Source: Bradyrhizobium roseum (GTDB lineage Bacteria > Pseudomonadota > Alphaproteobacteria > Rhizobiales > Xanthobacteraceae). Taken from it: 64,000 nt of DNA. The number at the start of each line of letters is the position of its first letter. The stretch's first letter is position 1. The DNA is taken from contig NZ_CP129212.1 of NCBI RefSeq assembly GCF_030413175.1, positions 5,308,450 through 5,372,449 of the forward strand, given 5' to 3'. The position numbers and the translations under genes were made by a program. Of this stretch, positions 54,468 to 64,000 are shown piece after piece. The notes beneath the pieces are model-generated. The model had not been told where the DNA came from, did no database searches, and saw only the letters and a program-made list of their open reading frames with translations.

Positions 54468-55526
54468 TCAGGCGGCGAAATGCGGGTCTTCTGCCCTGAA
54501 TTCGGCCACATCGCCTTCCGGCAGCTCGGGGCGAACGTTCAGGGCATGATCGACAAAGACGCGCGCAGAGGCCTGCCAGCTGTAGCCGGCGGCGAATTCC
54601 ACACAGTCGTCCCGCGAAACCTGCAGCGCCTCCAGGCAGGCCGCGCGCAAATCCTCGTCCAGCACGCCGACCGGCGAAGCACCTATCACGTCGCGCGGTC
54701 CGGTGACCGGAAAGGCCGCCACCGGCAGGCCGCTGGCGAGCGCCTCGAGGAGCACCAGGCCAAACGTGTCGGTCCGGCTGGGAAACACGAAAATATCGGA
54801 GGCCGCGTAGATTTCGGCCAGTTCCTCGCCGTGCCTCGCGCCGAGGAACACGGCATCCGGATATTTCCGCTCCAGCGCCGCGCGGGCCGGCCCATCGCCG
54901 ACGACGAGCTTGGTGCCCGGCAGATCGAGGTCGAGGAAAGCCTCGAGATTCTTTTCGACCGCGATGCGCCCGACGCTGAGGAACACCGGCATCGGCAGAC
55001 AAAGGTCGATGCTGCGCGGATGAAACAGCGCGGTATCGACGCCGCGCGACCACAGCACCACGTTGCGAAACCCGCGCGCGCGCAATTCGGTCGCCAGCGC
55101 CGGCGTTGCCGCCATCACGGCCTGGCTCGGCCGGTGGAACGCGCGCAGTGCGCGCCATACCCAGGATTCCGGCACCGGCGAACGCGCCGAAACATATTCA
55201 GGGAAGCGGGTGTGAAAGCTCGTGGTGAACGGCAGGCCACGCTTGCGGCAATAGCGCCGGACCAGCAGCCCGATCGGGCCTTCGGTCGCGATATGGATGC
55301 CGTCGGGCTTCGCCGCCGCGATCAGTCTTGCGATCTTTGCCGGGTACGGCAACGCCAGCCGCAGTTCGGGATAGCTCGGCATCGCAAAAGTGCGAAACGA
55401 TTGCGGCGTCAGGAAACTCACCTCGACGCCGAAGCCCTTGGCCGCTTCCGCCATCGCCGTCAACGTCCGCACCACCCCGTTGACCTGGGGGTGCCACGCA
55501 TCGGTCGCGACCAGGATGTGCGTCAT
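54468..55526 (-). CDS. Glycosyltransferase family 4 (GT4)
   Basis: 352 aa. Rossmann-like N-terminus (ILVATDAWHPQVNGVVRTL), the acceptor region GPIGLLVRRYCRKRGLPFTTSFHTRFPEY, and the C-terminal nucleotide-sugar block LVVGDGPARAALERKYPDAVFLG, with VFPSRTDTFGLVLLEALASGLPVAAFPVTGPRD carrying the E(X7)E motif. It is like MgtA/PimA-type transferases acting on lipids. Its start overlaps the LpxH-like gene by 4 nt, so the pair is an operon, and both may act in membrane lipid or lipopolysaccharide formation. Confidence 0.88.
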   Translation of the reverse strand: MTHILVATDAWHPQVNGVVRTLTAMAEAAKGFGVEVSFLTPQSFRTFAMPSYPELRLALPYPAKIARLIAAAKPDGIHIATEGPIGLLVRRYCRKRGLPFTTSFHTRFPEYVSARSPVPESWVWRALRAFHRPSQAVMAATPALATELRARGFRNVVLWSRGVDTALFHPRSIDLCLPMPVFLSVGRIAVEKNLEAFLDLDLPGTKLVVGDGPARAALERKYPDAVFLGARHGEELAEIYAASDIFVFPSRTDTFGLVLLEALASGLPVAAFPVTGPRDVIGASPVGVLDEDLRAACLEALQVSRDDCVEFAAGYSWQASARVFVDHALNVRPELPEGDVAEFRAEDPHFAA

Positions 55527-56335
55527 GCGGCACGCGCTGCGACGCGGGGAACGGGAGCCGTATTTCGCTGCGGATCAGCCCAGGTGATGATTTCGAACCG
55601 GCCGTCCTCGTGCTCGGCGAGCGCGGTGCAGCTTTCGACCCAGTCCCCGCAATTCATGTAGCGAATGCCGTGCTCGTCGCGGATCACGGCGTAGTGGATG
55701 TGGCCGCAGATCACGCCGTCCGCGCCGTGCCGCCGCGCCTCGCCGGCCAACGTCGTTTCGAACGCGCCGATATAGTTCACGGCATTCTTGACCTTCTGCT
55801 TCGCCCATTGCGACAGCGACCAGTAGGGCACACCGAACATGCGCCGGAAGAAGTTGACCAGCCGGTTCATCTGGATGGCGAAATCGTAGGCCTTGTCGCC
55901 AAGATGAGCGAGCCAGCGCGCGTTCTGCACCACGAGATCGAAGATATCGCCGTGGATGACGAGATAGCGCTTGCCGTCGGCGCCCTCGTGAATGGTGTTT
56001 TCGACGACGTCGATGCCGCCGAAATGCGTGCCGTAATAGTTGCGCAGGAACTCGTCGTGATTGCCCGGCACGTAGATGACTTTGGCGCCCTTGCGCGCCT
56101 TGCGCAGCATCTTCTGCACGAAGTCGTTGTGCGATTGCGGCCAGTACCAGCTCGATTTCAACGCCCAGCCATCGACGATGTCGCCGACGAGATAGATGGT
56201 ATCGGCGTCGTGGCTTCTCAGGAAATCCAGCAGGCGGTCGGCTTGCGATCCGCGGGCTCCGAGATGGACGTCGGAGATGAACAAGGTGCGAAAACGCCGT
56301 TCAGGGCTGTCTTCACTCAAAGAGTCACTACCCAT
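55523..56335 (-). CDS. LpxH-like UDP-2,3-diacylglucosamine diphosphatase family protein
   Basis: 270 aa. Calcineurin-like metallophosphoesterase motifs in order: FISDVHLGARG (metal), YLVGDIVDGW, VPGNHDEFLR, HGDIFD and CGHIHYAV. It resembles the LpxH group, which cleaves UDP-2,3-diacylglucosamine in lipid A synthesis; however many alphaproteobacteria have LpxI for that step, so the role may differ. It is coupled to a GT4 gene downstream, which argues for a glycolipid product. The start codon has no obvious ribosome binding site. Confidence 0.8.
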   Translation of the reverse strand: MGSDSLSEDSPERRFRTLFISDVHLGARGSQADRLLDFLRSHDADTIYLVGDIVDGWALKSSWYWPQSHNDFVQKMLRKARKGAKVIYVPGNHDEFLRNYYGTHFGGIDVVENTIHEGADGKRYLVIHGDIFDLVVQNARWLAHLGDKAYDFAIQMNRLVNFFRRMFGVPYWSLSQWAKQKVKNAVNYIGAFETTLAGEARRHGADGVICGHIHYAVIRDEHGIRYMNCGDWVESCTALAEHEDGRFEIITWADPQRNTAPVPRVAARAA

Positions 56336-56516
56336 ACCTGTCCCCTGACAGATTTTTGTGACAGGGCGATGACTAGTTCACGCGACCCATAGCCCCACGA
56401 GAATCATTGTCGCGCCCCGCAGATTGCGGATACCAGCGCGATGCGACAGGCAGGCGACATCGGCGAGGCAACATTTCGGTGGCGTCGCTGCGAGCGGAGG
56501 GACGACGAGAGATAAA

Positions 56517-57317
56517 TCAATAGAACTTGTGAAAATGATGGATCGGGCCGTGGCCGTGGCCGACGCTGAAGCGATCGGCTGCCGCGATCGCGACGCTAAC
56601 CCAGGCCTTGGCGTTGCGCACGGCGGTCGTCATGTCCTCCCCCTTTGCCAGCCCCGCGGCGATCGCCGAGGAGAGCGAGCAGCCGGTGCCGTGGGTATTT
56701 TTGGTGGCGACGCGCGGCGCGGCGAGCGCCGTGACGCCGGACGCGTCGATCAGATAGTCGATGCTCTCGGCACCCTGCCCATGGCCGCCCTTGATCAGCA
56801 CCGTCTTGCAGCCGAGCGCCAGCAATCGCCTGCCCTGTTGTTCGACGGCGGCATCGTCCTTCGCCACGCCTTCGCCGAGCAGGTCGGCGGCTTCCGGCAG
56901 GTTGGGCGTGATCACCGACGCCAGCGGAATGAGTTTTGTGCGCAGCGCGTCGACGGCCTCCGCCGCGAGCAGCCGGTCGCCCGAGGTTGCGACCATCACG
57001 GGATCGAGCACGACGTGTCTTGGCGACCAGCGCTTCAACCCCGCGACGATGGCATCGATGACAGGCGGATGCGCGACCATGCCGATCTTGACCGCCCCCA
57101 CCGCCAGATCGGAAAACACCGCGTCGATCTGCGCGGTGACGAACTCGGCCGGCACCTGGTGGATGCCGCTGACGCCCGTCGTGTTCTGCGCGGTCAGCGC
57201 CGTGATCACCGAGGCGCCGTAGACGCCGAGCGCTGCGAACGTCTTGAGGTCGGCCTGGATGCCGGCGCCGCCAGAGGAATCCGAACCGGCGATGGTCAGC
57301 GCAATCGGCGTGGTCAT
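56517..57317 (-). CDS. thiD: Hydroxymethylpyrimidine/phosphomethylpyrimidine kinase
   Basis: 266 aa. [24 protein letters not shown] is the ThiD opening; [36 protein letters not shown] and [18 protein letters not shown] follow, giving the ribokinase-fold active site with the GTGC anion hole. It phosphorylates HMP and HMP-P for thiamine synthesis. No THI/TPP riboswitch was recognised upstream. It is divergent from the small Lrp-type gene. Confidence 0.95.
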   Translation of the reverse strand: MTTPIALTIAGSDSSGGAGIQADLKTFAALGVYGASVITALTAQNTTGVSGIHQVPAEFVTAQIDAVFSDLAVGAVKIGMVAHPPVIDAIVAGLKRWSPRHVVLDPVMVATSGDRLLAAEAVDALRTKLIPLASVITPNLPEAADLLGEGVAKDDAAVEQQGRRLLALGCKTVLIKGGHGQGAESIDYLIDASGVTALAAPRVATKNTHGTGCSLSSAIAAGLAKGEDMTTAVRNAKAWVSVAIAAADRFSVGHGHGPIHHFHKFY

Positions 57318-57470
57318 CGAAAGTCTCGTCGAAATGAGGGGTTGAGGGCCATACCTCGTTGTTGGCCTGTCCTAGCGCGGCCCGCCATGGGCAGCAAGCC
57401 GGCTTGCCTTTGGCTTGCCTTGGAGCGTCGTTTTTGGCCTATTGGGGCAAATTTTCCGGAGACGACAGCG

Positions 57471-57716
57471 ATGGTTCCCTTCTTCGTTCAGTTCAAATGC
57501 AAGCTCGGCCAGTCCTACGCCGTCGCCAACGCGCTCGCCGAGGCGGAGATCGCCTCGGAGATCTATTCGACCGCCGGCGATTACGATCTGCTGGTCAAGT
57601 TCTACGTCGACAACGACACCGACATCGGCCACTTCGTCAACGAGAAGGTGCAGGTGATTCCGGGTATCCAGGACACCCACACCATCATCACCTTCAAGGC
57701 GTTCGGCACCGGCTAG
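57471..57716 (+). CDS. Free-standing Lrp/AsnC ligand-binding (RAM) domain
   Basis: 81 aa. The sequence (VPFFVQFKCKLGQSYAVANALAEAEIASEIYSTAGDYDLLVKFYVDN...EKVQVIPGIQDTHTIITFKAF) is exactly an AsnC C-terminal RAM domain, with no helix-turn-helix. GGAG lies 9 nt before the ATG. Such stand-alone domains bind amino acids or mix with full Lrp proteins. It lies between thiD (divergent) and the Ldh2-like gene. Confidence 0.85.
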   Translation: MVPFFVQFKCKLGQSYAVANALAEAEIASEIYSTAGDYDLLVKFYVDNDTDIGHFVNEKVQVIPGIQDTHTIITFKAFGTG

Positions 57717-57789
57717 CCTCATAACCCTCTACCCCGCATCGACTTAGCCTGCCGCGGCCACGCTCCGCCGGCCTCTGGGAGCGCCCGTC

Positions 57790-58851
57790 TTGTCCGAAAC
57801 AACCGTCACTTCTGCCCGGCTGCGGGATTTCATTCAGCAGGCACTCATTGCGGTGGGCCTGCCGGACGCCGATGCGGCGGCGGTCGCGGAGCTGATGGCA
57901 GCGGCCGACCTGCAGGGGTCCGATGGCCACGGCGTCAGCCGGTTGCCGCAATATGTCAGGCGCATCAAGGCCGGCGGCGTCAACGTCCGGCCCAACATCG
58001 ATGTGGTGCACGCACATGCCGCGACCGCCGTCTTGAACGGCGACAACGGCATGGGCCACCTCGTGATGAAACGCGCGGCCGAGATGGCGATCGAAAAGGC
58101 GCGCACCACCGGCATCGGCTGGGTCAACTCGCAATTCTCCAACCACGCCGGCCCCGCCTCGCTCTATGCCACGATGCCGCTCGCCCATGACATGATCGGG
58201 CTCTATTTCGCGGTCGGCAACGCCAACCATCTGCCGCCCTGGGGCGGCCTCGACATGCTGCTGTCGACCAACCCGATCGCCGCCGCGATCCCGGCCGGCG
58301 AGGAGAACCCTGTCGTGCTCGACATGGCGACGACGGTCGCCGCCTACGGCAAGGTTAAAACAAAAGCGTTGCGCGGCGAGACCATGCCGGAGGGCTGGAT
58401 GATCGACCGCGCGGGCAAGCCGCTGACCGATCCGAAGCGCGCCGACGAAGGCATGCTGCTGCCGCTCGGCGGCATGGAGGCCGGCTACAAGGGTTACGGC
58501 CTGGCGATGATCATCGGCCTGCTCGCGGGCACGCTCGGCGGCGCAGCGATGGGCCGCGACGTCATCGACTTCAACCACGACGACGACAGCGTCACCAACA
58601 CCGGCCAGGCGATCGCCGCGATCAACGTCGCGGCCTTCGGCGACGTCGCCACGTTCAAGCGAAGCGTCGATGCGCTGGTGCGCGACTTCCGCAACAGCCA
58701 GCGGATGCCCGGGGTGGACCGCATCTGGGTGCCCGGCGAACGCAGCCACGAAACGCGGCTCAGGCGAATGAGCCACGGCATTCCCCTGGCCGCCGCGCTG
58801 CGGAAGGGATTGGACCAGGTCGCCGACGAGCTCGGGTTAGCGCGGCTGTAG
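57790..58851 (+). CDS. Ldh2/YlbC-type malate/L-lactate dehydrogenase
   Basis: 353 aa from a TTG with GGGAG upstream. The family pattern is plain: DLQGSDGHGVSRLPQYVRRIKAGGVN, NGDNGMGHLVMKRAAEMAIEKA, SNHAGPASLYA, and GGLDMLLSTNPIAAAIP, which mark the type 2 malate/lactate/ureidoglycolate dehydrogenases with NAD(P). The substrate is open: sulfolactate, malate or a hydroxy acid. It stands alone. Confidence 0.85.
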   Translation: MSETTVTSARLRDFIQQALIAVGLPDADAAAVAELMAAADLQGSDGHGVSRLPQYVRRIKAGGVNVRPNIDVVHAHAATAVLNGDNGMGHLVMKRAAEMAIEKARTTGIGWVNSQFSNHAGPASLYATMPLAHDMIGLYFAVGNANHLPPWGGLDMLLSTNPIAAAIPAGEENPVVLDMATTVAAYGKVKTKALRGETMPEGWMIDRAGKPLTDPKRADEGMLLPLGGMEAGYKGYGLAMIIGLLAGTLGGAAMGRDVIDFNHDDDSVTNTGQAIAAINVAAFGDVATFKRSVDALVRDFRNSQRMPGVDRIWVPGERSHETRLRRMSHGIPLAAALRKGLDQVADELGLARL

Positions 58852-59043
58852 GCCTGGTGCGACCCCGCGGCCATATTTAGCCGGAAGAATTACTAACGCC
58901 CGTTAACCATACCGGCCGATTTGCACGCTTTTGCCATATCCGCATCATTCTACCGCCTTGATATTTTTTGTTAATAATTGCGTCGTCAACCGGAAGCTCC
59001 GCGGCGGAGGATTTCCGAAGGGGTTTAGTCGCGAGTACCACCG

Positions 59044-59859
59044 ATGGGGACGCTGTACGATATGCTCGGCGCGCTTCCGAGCGACGACGCCGAGGAGTTG
59101 CGGACCGCCTTCCGCAAGGCGGCCAAGGCCACGCATCCCGACACCAACCCCGACAATCCGGAAGCCGCCGTCAGGTTCAGGGAGCTGATGCGCGCCTATG
59201 ACATCCTGAACGACCCCGACCAGCGCGCGACCTACGACCATTTGCTCGCCATCGCGCTGCAGCCGTCGGCCAACCTCCCGTCGACGCGCACCTATGAAAC
59301 CGTGCGCAAGGTCGCCTCCAACACCATGGCGGCAAGCGTGATTTTGGCGGTGCTGGTTGGCGGTTACACCGTGTTCGGGCTGTTTTCGAAGGCGCCCAGC
59401 GCCGCTGAAATGGTCGCCGGCCTGACCGCCGGCGGCAATTTGGAGGTTGCCGCGGTGCACCCGGCCGCGCCGGCGCAGGAAGAGCCGCAAGCCCGGCGCG
59501 AGGCTGACATCGCCACCGGCTCGGTGACCGCTGCCGCAGCGCCTGCCGCGAAGGAAGCCGGCCCCGCGCCGGTCGGCCGCCTCGAACGTGTGCCCGCCTT
59601 CGTCAGTTACGATCTGGGGATTCAATACTACCCGCGCTTCGCCGCGGCCTATTTCGATCGCGGCGCGGCACCGCCGTACCGGATGGGCACGTTCGATCGC
59701 CCGCTGACCGACGTCACGGCGGCCCGGCGGGCGCCGGATTCAAAACGGAGCAGGATTGCGTCGCCCCTGCCGAGCAGGCCCTTGATGATCGTGCCGGTCG
59801 TATTGGAAAGGCGCGTGCCGGAAAGGCGTGAACCGGTCACCGCGGCCCTGACGCCCTGA
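59044..59859 (+). CDS. Membrane J-domain protein
   Basis: 271 aa. Residues 1-65 are a J-domain (LYDMLGALPSDDAEELRTAFRKAAKATHPDTNPDN) with the HPD tripeptide that stimulates DnaK. A single membrane helix lies at about 95-117 (TMAASVILAVLVGGYTVFGLF). The rest is Ala/Pro-rich and probably periplasmic, with FVSYDLGIQYYPRFAAAYFDRG near the end. A single-pass J-protein of this sort would recruit DnaK to the inner membrane. A 190-bp gap upstream presumably holds its promoter. Confidence 0.8.
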   Translation: MGTLYDMLGALPSDDAEELRTAFRKAAKATHPDTNPDNPEAAVRFRELMRAYDILNDPDQRATYDHLLAIALQPSANLPSTRTYETVRKVASNTMAASVILAVLVGGYTVFGLFSKAPSAAEMVAGLTAGGNLEVAAVHPAAPAQEEPQARREADIATGSVTAAAAPAAKEAGPAPVGRLERVPAFVSYDLGIQYYPRFAAAYFDRGAAPPYRMGTFDRPLTDVTAARRAPDSKRSRIASPLPSRPLMIVPVVLERRVPERREPVTAALTP

Positions 59860-59883
59860 GCCCGCGATGTCGCCGCTTGCGAC

Positions 59884-60819
59884 TTAGCCTTCCTTGCCCT
59901 GCTTCGCCTTGCTTGGCCGTGGCGGCCCTTCGACCGGCGGCAGCGACTTGAGATATTCCGCCATCGCCGCGCGGTCCTCCGGCGACAATTGCGAAGTGTT
60001 CCTGATTACGCGCGCCATCGATCCACCCGCGGTGTCGCCGTCGGGCGTTTGACCGCTTTCCAGGAAATATTCGATATCCTTCGCGCTCCAGTCGCCCAGC
60101 CGCTTCTGCGTGATGTTGGGCACCCAGCCCTCGCCCTCCGGATCGGGCCCGCCCGCAAAGCGCTGCGCCGCGACGATGCCGCCGAGGAAATTGCGCGGGC
60201 TGTGGCACTCGGCGCAATGGCCGAGGCCGTTGACGAGATAGGCGCCGCGATTCCACGACGGCGAATGCGAGGCGTCGGCCGTGAACGGCTTGCCGTCCAT
60301 GAACAGCCATTTCCAGACGCCGACGTTGCGGCGGATGTTGAATGGAAACGGCAGGTCGTGGTCGCGCGTTGTCCCGGCCACCGGCGCGAGCGTCTTCAGG
60401 TAAGCAAAGAGATCGCGGATGTCATCGACGCTCGCGTACTGGTAGGAGGCGTAGGGAAACGCCGGAAAATAATGTGCGCCATCCGGCGAGGTGCCCTTGA
60501 GCACGGCGGTCACGAAGTTCGCTTCGCTCCAGCGGCCGATGCCGGCGGACGGATCTGGCGAGATGTTCGGGGCGTGGAACGTCCCGAACGGCGACGGCAT
60601 CGCAAGCCCGCCGCCGAGCTTCAGCCGGTCAGGCTGGTTCGGCACAGCGTGACAGGAAGAGCAGCCGCCGGCATTGAACACGGAGAGACCATTGGCGAGG
60701 TTCGGCGTGCGCGGCGACAGCAGGCTTGCGGCCACAACAGAAGGTGCCGTCAGCCACCAATATATGCCGCACCCCACCGCACCGACCAACAGCAGTCCAG
60801 AAAAAATTCTTCGCAGCAT
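59884..60819 (-). CDS. Diheme cytochrome c, membrane-anchored
   Basis: 311 aa from the ATG at 60819. An N-terminal membrane helix (IFSGLLLVGAVGCGIYWWL) leads to two c-type heme sites: CSSCH at 53-57 and CAECH near 201, with Met ligands probably in later loops. The domain order is that of a diheme cytochrome c associated with dehydrogenases. It lies in front of cytochrome c556 and a molybdopterin-binding subunit on the same strand, so it may accept electrons from that kind of enzyme. The C-terminus is Lys/Pro-rich. Confidence 0.88.
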   Translation of the reverse strand: MLRRIFSGLLLVGAVGCGIYWWLTAPSVVAASLLSPRTPNLANGLSVFNAGGCSSCHAVPNQPDRLKLGGGLAMPSPFGTFHAPNISPDPSAGIGRWSEANFVTAVLKGTSPDGAHYFPAFPYASYQYASVDDIRDLFAYLKTLAPVAGTTRDHDLPFPFNIRRNVGVWKWLFMDGKPFTADASHSPSWNRGAYLVNGLGHCAECHSPRNFLGGIVAAQRFAGGPDPEGEGWVPNITQKRLGDWSAKDIEYFLESGQTPDGDTAGGSMARVIRNTSQLSPEDRAAMAEYLKSLPPVEGPPRPSKAKQGKEG

Positions 60820-60936
60820 TCGCCGATCCGTTGTCTGGCGTCTCACCCGGCCAGTATGGCCGACCTTTTCGTCCCCGGCTTGCACGAATGATTGAACGCT
60901 GCGGCGCCCGCAGAGTTCGCCGACCGCGGATCATAA

Positions 60937-60971
60937 AAAGCGGGCGGACGCTTCGTGCATCCGCCCGCTTT
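60937..60971 (-). terminator. Terminator after cytochrome c556
   Basis: AAAGCGGGCGGA with TCCGCCCGCTTT, a 12-bp stem with an 11-nt loop, just past the cytochrome c556 stop. On the minus strand a CTTTTTAT run follows. Confidence 0.8.
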
Positions 60972-60989
60972 GCGCGCATCCGATTCGAA

Positions 60990-61436
60990 CTAGCCGTTCT
61001 TCAGACGGTAGGTCTCGTGGCAGCCGCTGCATTCCTTGCCGATCGTGGGCATGGCGGCCTTCAGGGAGTCGAGATCCTTGATCTTGGCCTTGGCCTCGGT
61101 CACGGCCTTGGCGTAGCTGTCGATCTTGGCGGCGAAGCCTGCCTTGTCTTCCCAGACCTTCGGCGAGGAAGAGTAATCGCCCTCGATCTTCAGGCCCTTG
61201 ATGCTGTCCGGAAACATCGCCGGCAGCTTCTTGGCGGTCTCTTCCAGCTGCGCCAGCGACGTATCGACCACGGCCTGGTCATAGGGCTTTTCGCCCTTGA
61301 CCATCGGGGCGAGCCCGCCCATCGCCCTTCCGGTCGCCTTCATCGCCGTCTGGGTCTGGTTGGCCACTTCCTGTTGGGCCACGACCGCACCGACGCTCAG
61401 CATCAAGATACCTGCTACCACCACCACTCGCTTCAT
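60990..61436 (-). CDS. Cytochrome c556 (cytochrome c' family)
   Basis: 148 aa. A signal peptide (MKRVVVVAGILMLSVGAVVAQ) and a four-helix cytochrome c' body end in KECSGCHETYRLKNG, the single C-terminal CxxCH of this family. It is periplasmic; known members carry electrons or bind NO. A terminator follows the stop. The neighbours are a diheme cytochrome and a molybdopterin-binding subunit on the same strand. Confidence 0.92.
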   Translation of the reverse strand: MKRVVVVAGILMLSVGAVVAQQEVANQTQTAMKATGRAMGGLAPMVKGEKPYDQAVVDTSLAQLEETAKKLPAMFPDSIKGLKIEGDYSSSPKVWEDKAGFAAKIDSYAKAVTEAKAKIKDLDSLKAAMPTIGKECSGCHETYRLKNG

Positions 61437-61543
61437 TGGCTACCCCTTTTTCTGGCTATGACGCGCGCGAACCCGCGATCGTCGCGAGCCCGCCTGTTTG
61501 GCCAACACCGCATGCGGGGCATCATTCCGCATGCGACAAAATA

Positions 61544-63853
<2,310 letters not shown>

Positions 63854-63936
63854 CGTATCTCCAATTGTCAGGGAGCACGACGACGCCTCTGGGAACCGTC
63901 ATCCGCCCTATCTTTTTTGTTGCAGCACCACGCTTG

Positions 63937-63999
63937 CGGAAAACCGGTATCCCGCTTTTCCGGCGCGTGCTCTAGAACCGTTCCATATTGCAGCGGTTC
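63937..63999. repeat. Paired palindromes at the right edge
   Basis: CGGAAAA...TTTTCCG (63937-63962) is followed by GCTCTAGAACCG...CGGTTC (63975-63980 with 63994-63999). The CTCTAGA core and the hairpin match the layout of the repeat in the mlaF-mlaD gap. Confidence 0.5.
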
Positions 64000-64000
64000 G

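Noticed and set aside
53425..55158. A 577-codon reading of the threonine dehydratase
   Set aside because: The family pattern starts at the ATG at 54414; the upstream part is another frame of the glycosyltransferase gene.
56336..56516. Possible THI-type riboswitch or small gene near thiD
   Set aside because: This gap is downstream of thiD, not upstream, and the true leader (57318-57470) showed no TPP-riboswitch motif that I could recognise.
61510..61535. GC-rich hairpin (CGCATGCGG / CCGCATGCG) between cytochrome c556 and the molybdopterin subunit
   Set aside because: The stem is good but no T run follows on either strand, so I did not call a terminator; it may still act on mRNA between the two genes.

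Overview
The window is high-GC chromosomal DNA that looks like a Bradyrhizobium/Rhodopseudomonas-type alphaproteobacterium (Nitrobacteraceae). This rests on the protein repertoire: a Rhizobiales-type FlgE, an mlaEFD operon whose permease carries a fused STAS-like N-terminus, a giant membrane-anchored coiled-coil protein, DUF1127, cytochrome c556, and a form II CoxL-like molybdopterin subunit. Intergenic palindromic repeats of a type I associate with that group also fit. I see no tRNA, rRNA, CRISPR array or replication origin.

Layout. 0-3.8 kb: 5' end of flgE, then msrB, a DAO-type oxidoreductase, a SixA-like phosphatase and UspA. 3.8-5.2 kb: a Bcr/CflA-type MFS transporter. 5.2-13.7 kb: an accessory segment with a DUF2314-like gene, a CPBP protease gene, an IS1182-type insertion sequence, an unrecognised membrane protein, an alpha/beta hydrolase, a two-gene module (90-aa protein plus HEPN-like protein), a Sel1-repeat protein, and several diverged copies of one intergenic repeat. 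13.7-22.5 kb: a LuxR-type regulator, a DUF1127/MocR divergent pair with a repeated GTGCAA operator, YdcF, small membrane proteins, an MHYT-PAS-GGDEF-EAL c-di-GMP protein and a DUF892 ferritin-like protein. 22.9-31 kb: a YbhN-type flippase-like protein, a secreted SGNH hydrolase, small membrane proteins, DUF2147, ferredoxin-NADP reductase, a thioesterase, a deleted hydrolase pseudogene, a 2Fe-2S ferredoxin and an Hpt protein.

31-44.8 kb: the 1776-aa coiled-coil protein with eight exact-length 44-residue repeats, a DUF6881-like protein, mlaEFD, an L-Ala-D/L-Glu epimerase-type enolase, an HcaT-like MFS transporter, an alphaproteobacterial protein of unknown function and a diacylglycerol-kinase-type lipid kinase. 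45-51.4 kb: a tightly overlapping three-gene operon (catalase-like, 239-aa unknown, DyP-type peroxidase) preceded by a perfect TGTGA-N6-TCACA site, converging on an adenylate cyclase-AAA-TPR signalling protein. 51.7-64 kb: a caspase-like protein, threonine dehydratase, a GT4 glycosyltransferase/LpxH-like pair, ThiD, a free-standing Lrp/AsnC ligand domain, an Ldh2-type dehydrogenase, a membrane J-domain protein, a diheme cytochrome c, cytochrome c556, and a molybdopterin-binding subunit.

The best candidates for undescribed biology are (1) the HEPN plus 90-aa partner module in the repeat-rich accessory segment, (2) the catalase-like/unknown/DyP operon with its CRP-type site and neighbouring cyclase, (3) the giant repeat-bearing coiled-coil membrane protein, and (4) the regularly spaced operator array between the MocR regulator and a DUF1127 gene.
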